A stretch of DNA of 64,000 bases from Epiperipatus broadwayi (lineage: Eukaryota; Onychophora; Udeonychophora; Euonychophora; Peripatidae): positions 558,001 through 622,000 of the forward strand of contig JAQFVV010012530.1 in assembly GCA_028023455.1 (NCBI GenBank), written 5' to 3'. The notes under the pieces are model-generated. The model was not told the origin of the DNA. It made no database searches and worked only from the letters and a program-made list of their open reading frames with translations. Each line of letters opens with the position of its first letter. The stretch's first letter is position 1. Below, piece after piece: positions 33,401 to 46,710 of the stretch. The translations under genes and the position numbers were made by a program.

Positions 33401-35750
33401 CTTACTTAAATATCCTAGCAATAAAAGCTTATACTTTTTCAAGTTATGCATAAATTATGACTATTCAATAAGATATTTATATTTCTTCATCACTTACCAA
33501 GATGGTAAATAAATATATTAATTTATTATAAGTCTTTTTTTTTTTTACTTCATTTCAACTCTATCATATTATTTATTCAAAAATATGAATATTTTCTATC
33601 TCAAGCATTTTGGATTAGGGATATTCAATCTTTATAAAGGAGCCTAATACTGAAATACATAAATTATAGATATTAAAATATTCTCTTAAAAAATGATCAA
33701 AATGTTTTTTATAAAGTCCAAAAAAAAGTTTTTTCAAAATATTACTGACAAAATAAATGATAAATAAATAATATTCCATCCTCAATGCTAAAATAAATGT
33801 AAGGCTTTTAAACTTAATTAAATCTAAACTTTATATATATATAAATTAACTGTGAGCTTAACATACACAATTTCTGACAATTGCAAATTAATTAACACCA
33901 CATAGTGCATTTCTCTTTGCAATTAAAAAAAAAAAAGTTTAAATTAATTCAAAGTTTTTCAAAAAAAAAACCCAACTCTTATTTAAAATTTAGCAATATA
34001 ATATTTATAATCATATCTGGAACTTATGCAAATCTCTGGATTCCAAAGTTACTATTATAAACTTCATATACACATTTCTATAAAAAGATTCAAAGGATAT
34101 TATTTATTATAAAGTGGATATTCAGTTCTTTCTATTATATAAACATACAACACATAAAATATTTATAAATGGTTCAACAATATTAATAGAAAATTTACAT
34201 AGGTGCTTAAATGTCAAATAACCTTCAAAGTTACTGAACCATACATAATTTTTCTATTTTTGTAAAATTATTATTAATACTACTATCATATAGTGGAAAA
34301 TAAGTTTCAAAATTAAATATTTTATTTAACAGAATACTAGATTTATAAATTAATAAAGATTTTATATACATATAAATTAGAAAAATGAATAACATATTTT
34401 TCAATTATGCATATAGCTAATTAGACATTTTAAAATCTTTTAGATTTTATTATATATACAAGGGTAAATCTGGGAAACAAGTTAAACTGTAATTCAGATT
34501 TTCTCCCAATTTCATTATTTTTCAAATTACTTTCATTTATTTAAAAAAGTTCCCAAGAACAGTAGCTGCAAATCAGGTCAACAACCTTCTACAAGGTTAT
34601 CTGTTCTTAATTCTATAGTCCAAACACCACAATCAACATAGCTCATAAATTTTACTATCTCAAAGTATATGCCTCATCCAATTCCTCCCCTGCTTCATAA
34701 TTCCACTTATACCATTTAACCAATTAATTAGAAACAACAATTGCAAACAATTATTACAACAACCATATATGCAAATGAAATAACTAGGATTAAATTTTAA
34801 AAGCAATTATGGAAAGGTTTAATTTTCAAGGCATATTCAATAGTTAGTTGTATTTGAAACTAAGTTACAAAAAAAAAACTAAAATTAAATGAATAAATCA
34901 ATTATTAATTATATATATTAAATAAAATTTGACTGTTAAATTATTATAACAAACTTCATTTTAATGAACAAAAAAAAAAAAAACTATTAAAAATAACTAT
35001 GTACAATAAATTACCAGTAAAACAACTAAAAATAACCAAACTAAAACTACATGCATTTATCATTCCAAAATCATTTATGAATAGAATGTACAAGCTTTAC
35101 ATTGTGTAATTTTAAAGAAAAATATCCATTTTATCATTTAGAACTGAAATGTAAAGTTCTATAGTTAAATAACTTTTGAAATAAATAATTGTACTAAAGT
35201 ATTCTATATTGCTATTTTTACTAGGTTTGATATCTTTCAAATATTTTTTTCATTATATATATGTTGATGTTAAATAACTGGAAAAAATTTACATAGTAAA
35301 CAGTAATGCAATGATAGTAGTGAATAAATCTATTATTATTATTATTATTATTATATACATTTAATATAATCTGTAAATAGAATTTGTTTGCTTATGTTTA
35401 TTAGATGACAAAATAAAAACAATTTTATTTGATGTATTTTTTCGTCACTTAATTTAAATATTTTATATTTTTTTTACATAAATATATATGTATTATAAAC
35501 AAAACATCTTTGGACACTTAATATAGTGTAGGCTCAATATTTGCAATAGTAACTGCATGTATTCCAAAAGAGGCTATCAACTTTTAATTAGCTTAAGACA
35601 CCTATTAACATTTAAATTAATGATTGAGGAAACGTTTGGAGATATGTTAATATTTTTAAAAATCTTTTTTTTTTAAAAAAAATGTGCAGATTCTATTAAT
35701 ATACCTTGAAAGATGTTACCACTAGGACTGTTTACAACTTGAAATAAACT
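30441..35750. other. AT-rich DNA, no supported gene
   Basis: The most distinct patch is 31440-31740, visibly less AT-rich. Its frames read partly protein-like but with stops, and no domain is recognised. The overlapping ORFs at 30742-30993 and 30755-30952, and that at 32655-32903, have chance length. An (ATT)n microsatellite lies at about 35331-35353. Confidence 0.45.
35331..35353. repeat. (ATT)n microsatellite
   Basis: About seven ATT units in a row. Confidence 0.85.
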
Positions 35751-35755
35751 GTTAC

Positions 35756-35808
35756 TCTAAAGTGAATATTTTGCAACAGAAATGGGTCATGCAGAACTAA
35801 TAATGGGA
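35756..35808 (-). CDS. Candidate exon (53 nt), unidentified
   Basis: A strong acceptor (TATTTTTTTTTAG) is followed on the minus strand by two bases and 17 open codons, PLLVLHDPFLLQNIHFR, then GTAACA. A second donor (CAAG before GTATAT) lies 57 bases further on but would include a stop. Composition is GC-richer than the flanks. No neighbour exon with matching phase was found, so this remains a candidate. Confidence 0.22.
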
Positions 35809-37423
35809 CTAAAAAAAATATGCCATGCAAATTATAATTGCATAACTGTTTCATAGTATGGAAAAAGCAGTCTGACTAGTTAGTAATGCAAAATATGAAC
35901 ATAATCATCTAATTCCAGTTAATTATACTTGTAATCCCAATATATCCACATCATGGATTTAAAATGACAACTCAATGTGTGTTGTAGTCATGTTCCACAA
36001 TGATTTGGTTATAACTATCAATCTCTCTCAAAAACCAGCTATTTCTGTCATTCAATCTTAACTGGGTCAATTTTCTTATCTTTACTCGATAAAGAGATGG
36101 ATTATCTTTGATACTGTTAAAAGTCAAAACATTAAAAAGATCAAACATCTTTGGATGCCAAGCTAATTGAGCCTAAACAATTTAATTAATCTAAAATAGA
36201 TATGAACTTGCATATTTATTAAAATGATAAAAATATTAATTTCCTCTAAAATAATATTTAATACTATCTTAAGTTTCTATCTGCAAAATCAAATATGCTA
36301 TTATATATAATTTGTGTTGTAGTGTACCACTAATATACTAATATGACAAATATTCCATCATTATCTGATTTACAGTCTTTATTTAGATATATAAACCAAG
36401 AAGCAACGCAAACATGTACAAAAAAAAAAGTGCCAACCTTACCATATTTATATTTTATTAATACTTTTTTTAAAACTAATTAATCTGTCTAAAAGAAGGA
36501 GTGAGCTGAGTTCAGATAAAATCTATATATTTTCAAAACTTTTTTTCCTAATGTTATTTTGTTAAATATTTTATATATAATTAAATACATTGTTAATATA
36601 CATTTTTAAATTTATTGTTTGAAATAATGATTTAGTAAAACAACTAACACTTAAATGAAATAGTAAAAAAATGAATTAAAATTTATTTAAAAACTTTAGT
36701 TAACTCTTACATAATAATGTAGTGTAAATAATATAAAATTTAAATATTTACAAAAGGTAGATACTTAAAAATATATTAAGTCAACAAACAATGACCAAAA
36801 ATGAAATCATACTACAAAATAAAAATATATAAACATGAGTTGTAATCTACAGTAATAAAGGTTATACGTAAAACAATAAGACAATTATAAAAATTATGCA
36901 AAAAAAAAAAAAGGTGTAATTCAAACATAGTATAGTAGCTAAAGGCAAAAATGATTATTTAAAAATTATTTTATAATTCAAGTCTTTAATGCGACAAATT
37001 TCTATTGTATAAATTATACATGGTATGCAAGGCATTTATAAGCATTCTTGAAATGTGAAGATTGAAAGTTGAGTAATATTTCTAAATAAATATTAATTCT
37101 ATAACCCAGTAAAACAATATAATTTTGTAAAAAAGGAACAGTATTTCATGGCAGAGATCATTCATCATATCCTATCTGTGAGATTAAATAATGATTCAAA
37201 AAAAGTAGTAGTTATTACATCATGTAGGCTGAAACAAATTTCAGATCCAGAATAATTATATTGTGAAAAAAAGTTCCAAACCAGATCATAATCTAATTTA
37301 TCAACAATAAATATTAAGCAATGTAATATTTACTCATAATTTACTTTAATTATGGATTGTTGTAACATTAAACATATTTGTATGTATATACATATTTATA
37401 ATTAAAAAAAAATAAACAAAGAC

Positions 37424-37513
37424 TTATTGCTCAGAAGTTCATAAGTTCAGGCAGCTGAAGTCGAGTATGAATAAAAGTCCTAATTCAGCACTCTTAATTT
37501 TGCATTATGATGC
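37424..37513. repeat. Third copy of the 30.2-kb dispersed repeat
   Basis: CTTATTGCTCAGAAGTTCAT, followed by GTTCAGGCAGCTGAAGTCGA, matches the second copy at 30328-30440 (TTGCTCGGGAGATCATAACA, then CTTCGGGCAATGGAAGTC). It is diverged but in the same order. Confidence 0.45.
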
Positions 37514-37780
37514 AAAATACTAATTTATATAAATGCCTACTTTAAAATATGCATGCAATAGAATGCTTATAAATACATTAATCAATGTACAAGTTTTTAT
37601 ATTTATTAGTCAAATGTCACATATATAAATAAAGCATACAAATTAAATCATTTCACATTTTTTACCAAATTATGTCGATCAATTAAAAAAAAAAAAATTA
37701 ATACATAACTAGAAATGCCCTAATTTAGCTTAAGATTTTGTAGAGCTTATAATTAAACTTATGAAAGATTTAGTGCTTAC

Positions 37781-37819
37781 TCTAATGAATCCCACTTCAG
37801 TGTTTGAATGGCCGGCCTC
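37781..37819 (-). CDS. Candidate exon (39 nt), unidentified
   Basis: On the minus strand TTAATTGGTCAG is followed by 13 open codons, EAGHSNTEVGFIR, and then GTAAGC. The segment is GC-rich (GAGGCCGGCC) against a very AT-rich background and has phase 0 at both ends. The pyrimidine tract of the acceptor is modest. A GC-rich spot could also be a repeat remnant. If real it may belong to the same minus-strand gene as 12.9-16.8 kb, which I cannot show. Confidence 0.28.
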
Positions 37820-39961
37820 CTGACCAATTAATTGACTGTATAATTATTTTTTTATGCTTATAAATTCACATAATCAATTGATTTAAAAATAGAGGCTATA
37901 GTTAGCCAATCATCTGAGAATTATCTGCTACAAGCTTGAAATATTCTGCTAGTAACAAGTGTGATCAATACCAACATCATCCTATATGTCATTGCTACCC
38001 AATAGATTAGTAATAAGAAGCATCAACAATAAAATAAAACAAAGAACAAAACAAATAAAATGCAAATGACAGGAAAAAAGATATGACTCTTCTACTAGAG
38101 AACTGTTAGAGGAAAGTCAATATAATCTGATAGATAAAACAGCAAGTCATGTAAGCCAAATCTGTAGTCTTTATTTCTTATCATTTTTTGTGTGTTTCAA
38201 AGTTTATCTAAAGCATTTCAATAATTATTATAACAAATTTTCAAAAACCATCACAATCCTTATAATTAGATATTTCCTTGAAATCTTTTTAATACTTTTA
38301 ATATCAATTATCTAACTTTTTATCTATCATAATTTCAAAAAGACAATCACCATTTTTAGAACAAGATGTATAATAATTTAAACTTTTATTTTGATTTAAG
38401 TATATGCCCCCACCCCAAAAATTTCAACTTGGAAAACGAATTTTTTCTTATTTTGAGTAAACAATAAGGGTTCATATGTTAGATTACAGTACTCTCTAAC
38501 GAATGTTCCAAATAAAATTTTATATACTTAAAATCATTTACAAGTCATCAGGCATAACTAAGATATAAAAATTATTAGATTAATTAAACAGATCTGTTGT
38601 GCTACATCTATTACTTTAATGCTTATCTCAACATCCTCCCGAGGAACTTACTACACAATTTAATCTACAATAACTGTTAAAATTCAGTACATCTTTTCTA
38701 ATATTATTTTTTGAATATATGTTAAATAATTAAAGATAACTTTTTAAATTGACAATAGAAAATAAAATCCATCAGGGTTAGACTTTGTACATACAGTTGA
38801 CGATAAATTATTTTACTTTGGAATTGAAGAGCATAATTGCCAATTTGGAAATTTAAAAATACAAATACATTTTATATAATTAATGCATTTCATAAAATTC
38901 TGTGTAACTTGATTTACATATATGTTAACAATATTAACGATTATTTTCTTTAATGATTATTAATTACTGAAATATTATTGTACTGAAAATATTTCCGATT
39001 AACAATTCTTTAATCAAGACTTTTCTGCTGCTTAATGAATGTAGAGAATTATTTTGCACCTTTAAAGGCATGATGTATTTTAAATATGTTGCAACCATTC
39101 TGTAAATTGTGATTGTCAAATATTTTTTTCTATAAACACATAAATGTGATGATACATATATATATATATGTGTCAAAAATTATCTATATTCAAATTAAGT
39201 CTTCTCTGACATCATGATCAGTGTGTTCATTCTCTATGCCTTCTGATGTACAAAGTATACATTCAAATATAACAATCCAAGAAGACATTCAAACACTTTT
39301 AAAAACAAAGTGAATGGCATATGATTAAAGAATAAAAACGAATACATCAAAACACTTTCATTGACTTTAATCTCAGTTGCTTTTATGCTCAAGCCTATAA
39401 GATAAAAAGTTCTTAAAATAAATCTGAACTGAAAAGCAAAAACTAAGATAATTGCTTGCTTCATTTGCAACATCTCAAATATAAATTTTTATTACTTTTT
39501 CTTTCAAAATTTTGTGAGCCACACACCAATCATTGTATTGATGCTTTTAGTTTTTTTTTTTTTAGCAATTATCCTATTGCTATTGAAGAAAGGAAATACT
39601 AAATGTATCATATGTGAACAGAAAACATGTACATTTTATTTGTTTTTAGCGAATAAAGTACTTTGAAAATTATATATATTAAACTAAATCACTTTTTGTA
39701 ATGTCAGAATGTTAATTTAAAAAAAAATATTTTAATAATATAAATTACTTTATTAAAAATTGTTTAGATTCTTTCTACAAACATAAACCTTAAAGCAATG
39801 CTTTTTTTAAAAAAAAATCTTACATCCTCTTACAAGTTCAAAAGAATAGATTATAACTTTATCTCTTGATCTTGCTCATCTACTGTGAAAAGATAGATTA
39901 TAAAATACTTTTACTAATTTTTCAAGATAACATTATTAGTTTTCATATACAATATAAATAT

Positions 39962-40146
39962 TTTCAAATCCCATAACTAGTTGTACATTATTGTTTTTTC
40001 TGTTTAAAATGTATATTCTAGAGAACAAGCAATCTCACATTCATTTTGGCTGTTTCAAACCCCATAACTAGTTGTACATTATTGTTTTTTTTTCTGTTAA
40101 AAATGTATATTCTAGAGAACAGGCAATCTCACATTCATTTTGACTG
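39962..40146. repeat. Tandem duplication, unit about 91 bases
   Basis: The unit containing CCATAACTAGTTGTACATTA, then TATTCTAGAGAAC and CAATCTCACATTCATTTTG occurs at 39962-40052 and again at 40053-40146, differing at only a few positions and in a T-run length. This is a recent local duplication. Confidence 0.9.
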
Positions 40147-43100
40147 TTGTTCATTCAAAGTTTTTTTGTTACTCACAAGCAATGAAATATTAATAATGTA
40201 TCCGTTTAATTTTATGACATTAGTGATAATTGAATAATCAAAAAAAATTAAATAATTAATAAAAAAAAACATTTAAATAATTTAATTATTTAAACAAACT
40301 AATTGCTATACTAAAAACTGCCCTCGGAACTTAAGTAATGAACATAATACCTTTAATATGTAGTATAAATTCAAACAAGATGACAACTTCTTGTGCTTAA
40401 AAATACAACTTGTCAAAGAGAATATCTTTAAAGAATCCAGATTTATATTATCATTCTTGACTAAAGTCAAGCAGGGTTTGTACAGTTTTGCTTTCCAGAT
40501 ATTAATTCATCAATCTCCACACAGCAAAACATTACAGGCTATTAAAATTAAACCCACTATTTCAAATCTCCAGAAGACTCGATTACTTAAAAGACATAAA
40601 TATGAATATAGACTACTTTCCAACCATATTAGCAAATCACTATTTATAAAACTGCTTGATATATTTTAAAAGAATTTTGCTTCACATTCTTCTCATTTCA
40701 ACACATAGTTAAAAAATAAATAAATATGGTCTTCTAGCAAACATATTTGGAATGTTTTACTAGCAGGTGTTATAACACAAAACACACTAGAAAAGATTTG
40801 TTTTAAATTTTTTCTAATAAGTCCTACAACTTTTTTCATACCATTTAACCAACTATTAGTTTGTCCCATCTTGATTGTATCTATTTACCTTCAATCTAAA
40901 TACTTCCTATAATTTCTTTTGATCATTATATTTTCTTAAATAATTTATTTTGAAAGCAAAACCAGCCAGCAATCCAGATAGTTATTGGTCAATAAATATG
41001 CACATAATTATTAGTAGAAAACAACCATTCTACATTAAAGTAAGTTGGATCTATGATTGTTGTTCCACTAATTAACAGTACAAAATTGTTTAATATATAT
41101 ACAATCATGAAGAGTGTGGATCATAGAAATTTTTTTCAATGGGCCATGGGTCAAATTATTTAACCAACAACAAATTACTTTTATCAATATTCTCTAACTG
41201 TTGTGCTAACCAATTCTTTCTTAAGTTCTAAGCAGAAACTCTCCTACAGAATTACTTACTAATAGCTGCTATATATGCAGCCCTATCCTATGTTGCAGAT
41301 TAAGCATTTTATAATTACTATATATATATAGCTCCAGTAAAATTCATATAAAGTTGTTGGGATATCACAGTGATGTAAATAGAATCAATGTTACAATTTA
41401 ATTTTATGCATCAGAGAACACTAAACAGAAACTACAATAAACTGTGTTAAGATTATGATACTAATTTTAATAAATATAAGACAGATTATGTAAATCTTAA
41501 TTTAGCATAGTAACAGCATTACTGATAATTTTAAACCGAGATCACTGGAGCAATAAAAAGGATCCCTCCCCATATTAAAGATTCTTAAACTAATAATTAG
41601 ATAATGAATGAATGAAGAGGCTCAAGTAAAATATCTACATTGTCATTTTTTAAGGAATTAATTTAAATATTATTAAAGCTTTGTATTTCCAATAACTGAA
41701 AAGATTCACAGAAAACAGTATCAACTGAATTTCATTATTACATAATTAGTTTAATAGAATATTTACAAGAAACCATTTTATTCCTTTTTTATATATAAAA
41801 AGTATAAATATGCAGGCTTTTATGTACATATAAGCTGTTGTAGATCTCTAATTTAAGTGAAATATATTTATAGATATACTATATTCACGACATTTGGCTC
41901 TAAGCAACAGTATAGAGACCAAATTTCATGAAAGTAACTGATCGTATTATGCATTTTTAATAGGCACACACACATATATATAGAGGCAGTGGCAATATTC
42001 AACCAGTGTGCAATTTGTGTCTGTTCTTAAAATTTTTGTAAGCTTTTGTGCTGGTTATTAAATGTTTTTACAAGTATAAATAATTTTTATATATTAAATA
42101 CGTTTATTCATCACATACACTTCAAATATTCTAATAAAAATTTGTGAATTAAAATAATTTATTATTTGTATGTGATATATAGCAGCAACTAATGTTAATT
42201 TGATTATATATATGTTGTCATTTGAAGTAAACAATTCCAATAAAGCCCTATCATAACAGTTCAAATGAATTATATTACTCAGAAATGCACTATCATTTTC
42301 AAATTAACACTATGGTGCAATGGGTTAGGACAGCTTAACAATTTAATTTCCACCCAGAAATTCATTACATGAATTTTATAAACAGATTTAAACATAAACA
42401 TGGAAATGTTCCTGTTTATTTTCTAAAATCTTATCATTATTTGAATAAATAAGCTGTAAAATGAAAATACAGTTTTTTTTTTTTTTTTTGCATTACAATG
42501 TGGGAGAAGTCTAGTTTTTACAGTTAACCAGACTAGGTATCTCACAATAAGATCAGAAGATTTGAGTACTTCAAACAAAAACTCCATAATATTGAAAAAT
42601 ATAATAAACATTTGGAAATTGTAATAAATATTGTCAATTTGCCTATATTTATTAGCATTGAATATTTTATTATGATATAATCATCCATATGCTATTATAA
42701 ATTTGACAGGAAATGATAATATACTTTTTAAAAAAATTTCTATTATGTTTTTGGTATTTAAAATTTTTAGTAATAAAAATTTTTATGGAGTTTTATGATT
42801 TCTGGTTACTTTTTATTCTAATATAATGGAGGAGGGGAGAAGGTAACTTAAGACATAGCTTGATAAATATTTTAAATATCATTACTATATATAGATATAA
42901 AATAGGTAGTTATTTAATTTTTATACAACACAGATATATATATATATATTGTATGAAAATGATAAAAACAAATATAATGTGCAAACATATACGTTCTACA
43001 GATCTAAAAAATTAAAACATAAAAAACAAAAATTATGTATTTTTTGAATCATGAATAACTGAAATTATAGATATGGGAGACTACCAATATATTTATAAAT

Positions 43101-46100
43101 ATAAAACAAATATGAACATATTCATAAATAAATAGTATATATTTAACTTCATATTTTTTTAAATATACATATAAATAACAGATTGCCCTGTAGACATTTA
43201 TTTCCATTAGTAAGTTTTTGTCATTTGATGCTAAATAACACTGCTATGTTAGTAGAGTTTAGAAAATAACACTATAACTGATTATAAATAAAATTGTGCA
43301 ATAATATATTTAGCATATCCATTAAAAACCTTAAAATTTTTGAAGATTTTTTTTTAAGTATTTTTATGTTAAATAATATTATTAGAGTTTTGTCTGTTTT
43401 ATTTTCCATATGTAATAAAAATATTATTACAATTATAAACAAATTGAGACTCCATAATGTACTTTGAATCTAAATATGTGACTTCAATCATTTTCAATTA
43501 ACTCCATAAAAAAATTACAGTCTTGTAATATTTCAAGACTGGTAAAATTTAATGTTTGCCCTTATCAGTTCAATAAATTAAACTTTTGCATGAATATCAA
43601 CTTTTTTTACTTTGCTTTTCTTATTACTACATTTCACTGTTAGAATATCAATATTATTCAAGTCAAATATAAAAAAATGATCAAGTTTTAATTCATGTTC
43701 TGTTTTAGAAACAGACTGCATACATATATTTGATTTTGACCATGAGTGCACATTTTAATTTTAAATTTTAACTAATGCCTACATCTTTTTTAATACTCAC
43801 AGGAATCAAATAAACATCCTCCTAAAGCATTCATTCTTTCTTGCCACTTTCAACTAATTTATCAGAGTCCATTTTTAATCTTTAAAATCATTTTATGTTT
43901 ATAACATTCCATCAAATCTCCAAAAAAAAATAGTGAAGTAAGGACTATTCCCAAAGTCAATCAATTGCTAAATAATGATGATTTATGATTTTTTTTCTAC
44001 TCCATATATATTTTATAATAATAGTTAAATACTCATTTATCTACCAGCAACTGATTAACAAGCTAAGATATGAAATGGACAGACTACCTGGAAAAAAAAA
44101 ATCTAAACTGTATCTGAAATCCCAGATTTCAAATAAGCCAGAAAAAGATGCTAATCATTGTATATCTTTCAAATATTTAAGCATATATATGTCTAAGCAT
44201 TTATATGTGTATATTTTTAAATAGAACTTTCAATTCCACTCCATTCAACTAACAGAATATTTCTGCCTATCAGTTGTTTTTTTACTATTAAAAATCTTCA
44301 ATATACAAACATCATACATACACAGGGTAGTTCTCTTGCATTCCAAATTTTTTTAGATCAAAATTTTCAATCATGTACACATATAAAGCAGAATATGAAA
44401 AGAAACATCAATATATAGTTGAAGTCAGGATTTACATAAATTGAGTATTGTGTATACATGTCTTGTGTGTCATATATTTTGATATTTAAATACTTCAAGA
44501 AAAATTATATTAAATAAATTTAGATCATTCATAACTGATTTACAAATCACGAGTGTTAAATTCATTAAAAAAATTATTATGAAATTTTCATATTTTTCCA
44601 AATTTTATTACTAAATATAATATTTAATATACAATTTATTATTCTTTGAATGTATGAAGAAAAAAAAATGTATCAAACAATAACAATTGGTCAATTTTTT
44701 TTTTCAAAAAAAAATATTAAAAAATCCTGATACGAATAAATCAGACCCCAAATATATAACAAGACAATTCTAAAAATAAATTACCTTTATCAATGTCATT
44801 AGCAGAAATTTAACATACTACTTGAAAAAATAATTATGTAATAGAACAATTTCTTGCTTGGAAATTCACATATAAAATTCAAAACACTAGAAGTTACAAT
44901 AATGAGTCTATAAACTTTGAGTTTTAGCATTTACCAAAGCAATATTCGAATGACCACTTTTAAATGAATTAATGCCCATTTTAGTTTATAGTAAGAAAGT
45001 GACAGACTCTAAAACTATATTTGTCATTTATGTTGCTCGAACTTCAGGTAAATTCCCAAGTAATTATTTATTTATTTAATAAACAAAGATTATGAATCTA
45101 TATCTATTCTTTGTTAAAGTATAAATGTTTGCTTTACATATGTATATAATCACACCCAATCATATAAAATACTTGATGTGAGCATATAAATATGTCTTAC
45201 CCTCAGATATTTACTAAAAAATTACATATAGACTAAAAGATTTATTCTTACTTTTATAGATGCAACTAAAATTGAGGTAATAAATTACAGTTTAAACTAA
45301 ATATAGGTAAAATCCTATTATTACCAAACATTAGCACAATAATTGTTTTCAAAATATCTGTAAACTGAGTCAAGTTTTAAAAATGAAAAAGAATAAAAAT
45401 AAAATGCAAATCATATATAAACACACATACAAGTAATTTCAAAAGCTATATATATGTAGCCAAATATATAACATTGCAAGATACTTTCTTATAAATTTTA
45501 TATATCTTAAATATTCTTAATTTGTACCAAATAATCATTTAATAAGTTGAAACACAATACAAAAAATTAAAATGCAATTATAATAAAATTCCCAGCTACT
45601 TTTATGTTGTTCATAAAAATATATAATAAAAAGTCTATGTAACAAGACACGTTGTTCATAAAAATATATAATGAAAAGAGTCTATGTAACAAGACACGTT
45701 ACCCATATTTTTTTTTACAAGCTTAAGATCATCATATTTATATAGTATAAAAACTGAGGTACATGTATTTTTTTTTAAAATCCTAATAAAAAAAATTCAC
45801 TTCAAGCCTTTTTTTTTTTACTCATGTAATGAAACTTAATACAAATGAACTTTAGAAAATGTAAAAAAAAATTTTTCCCATATAAAAATTAAAGACTATA
45901 AACTAGACACATTTGAACACCTAACAAATAGTTGAAATATAAAAATACTAATAAACATCTAAAATTAAAAATATATATACAGATAGAATGGAAATTATAT
46001 ACAAAACAATTAATATTAGTATATTTACATATTCTTATGAAATTAATGGCGAAATGCAGATAAAAGTGAAAAAAGTAAAAAATGCAATCAACTACGTAGA

Positions 46101-46380
46101 CACGTTAGCACATATTCACAAGCATACATACATATACATCTATTCTTACAATGAGTGACATTTAAATAACCAATTAAAAAAAAAGTTACTTTAATTTCCT
46201 CTCTAGTATTTTACTTTCAAAAATATTATCAAGAACAGGTCACAATGAATAATTATAAATAATCCTTATTAATCAGCCAAGTAACTAATCAATGCTTAAA
46301 ATTTAAATTTTTAATCACTCCACAAATGTTTTTTAAAATAGGTTTAAAAAATGAGATTTTAATGTATATATTTTAATAAA
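40147..46380. other. AT-rich DNA, only weak exon-like candidates
   Basis: Short minus-strand stretches between splice-like sites occur at 41260-41287 (DRAAYIAAI), 43801-43821 (EDVYLIP) and 44785-44817 (YVKFLLMTLIK). Each is open and fits GT-AG rules, but all are too short to call. The region 42305-42325 resembles a tRNA A box (GGTGCAATGGGTTAGGA) without a B box. ORFs at 40391-40669 and 43985-44224 have no domain. Confidence 0.35.
45606..45697. repeat. Tandem duplication, unit about 46 bases
   Basis: GTTGTTCATAAAAATATATA followed by GTCTATGTAACAAGACAC is present at 45606-45650 and 45651-45697 with a two-base length difference. Confidence 0.9.
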
Positions 46381-46390
46381 TAATTATAGA

Positions 46391-46710
46391 GGATTGGAAC
46401 ACAGAATTTCAAGCTCCCTTCAGCTATCCACTATCTCATACAACTTATACACATGACCACACATGTGAAAAAGATAAATGATCAATATACATATTTTGTG
46501 CTGAAGCAGCACTCATCAGTTAGTCCAGATCATCATTTCCCATACATATAATGTGCTCGGTTTATAGTAAGGTAGCAAATCTTCAAATTTCAATGAATAG
46601 GCTTCAATCTACTCCACCCACCCTCCAACTGTCCATACCATTGAAAATTTATTAATGGAATGCCCAAATTCCTTGTTGATGCCAATATTTGTCATGCCCA
46701 TGTTAATATA
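46391..46710 (-). repeat. SINE-like repeat with hammerhead-like core, copy 1
   Basis: Read on the minus strand, the repeat begins near 46710 (TTAACATGGGCATG), passes AACAAGGAAT, TTTTCAATGG and TTGAAGCC, reaches a hammerhead-like motif at 46477-46534, and ends near 46391 in a tRNA-like stretch whose last part, GTTCCAATCC, resembles a pol III B box. The same blocks in the same order form each arm of the palindrome at 63480-64000, so this is a dispersed family. It is diverged by many point changes and carries no coding sequence. Confidence 0.65.
46477..46534 (-). ncRNA. Hammerhead ribozyme-like motif (core mutated)
   Basis: On the minus strand: GATGATC (stem I 5' side), six bases, AA, the conserved CTGATGA, a perfect stem II (GTGCTG-CTT-CAGCAC), then AAAA where GAAA is required, a minimal stem III (ATAT/GTAT), A, and TT-GATCATT closing stem I over 7 bp. 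This is a type I (open stem I) hammerhead layout with a very short stem III, as described for Penelope-like elements and metazoan retrozymes. The G-to-A change at core position 12 should abolish cleavage in this copy. The copy at 63571-63631 keeps GAAA. Confidence 0.5.

Larger units (their letters stand above)
35809..39960. other. AT-rich DNA with one candidate exon and one repeat copy
   Basis: Apart from the entries at 37424 and 37781 I see nothing. ORFs at 38964-39176 and 39234-39473 have no domain. Confidence 0.45.

Noticed and set aside
40391-40669. 92-codon plus-strand ORF as a gene
   Set aside because: No domain and no context; at this base composition open frames of 60-100 codons occur by chance in a window this size.
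42300-42360. SINE or tRNA-like A box (GGTGCAATGGGTTAGGA)
   Set aside because: There is no B box at the expected distance and no second copy in the window.
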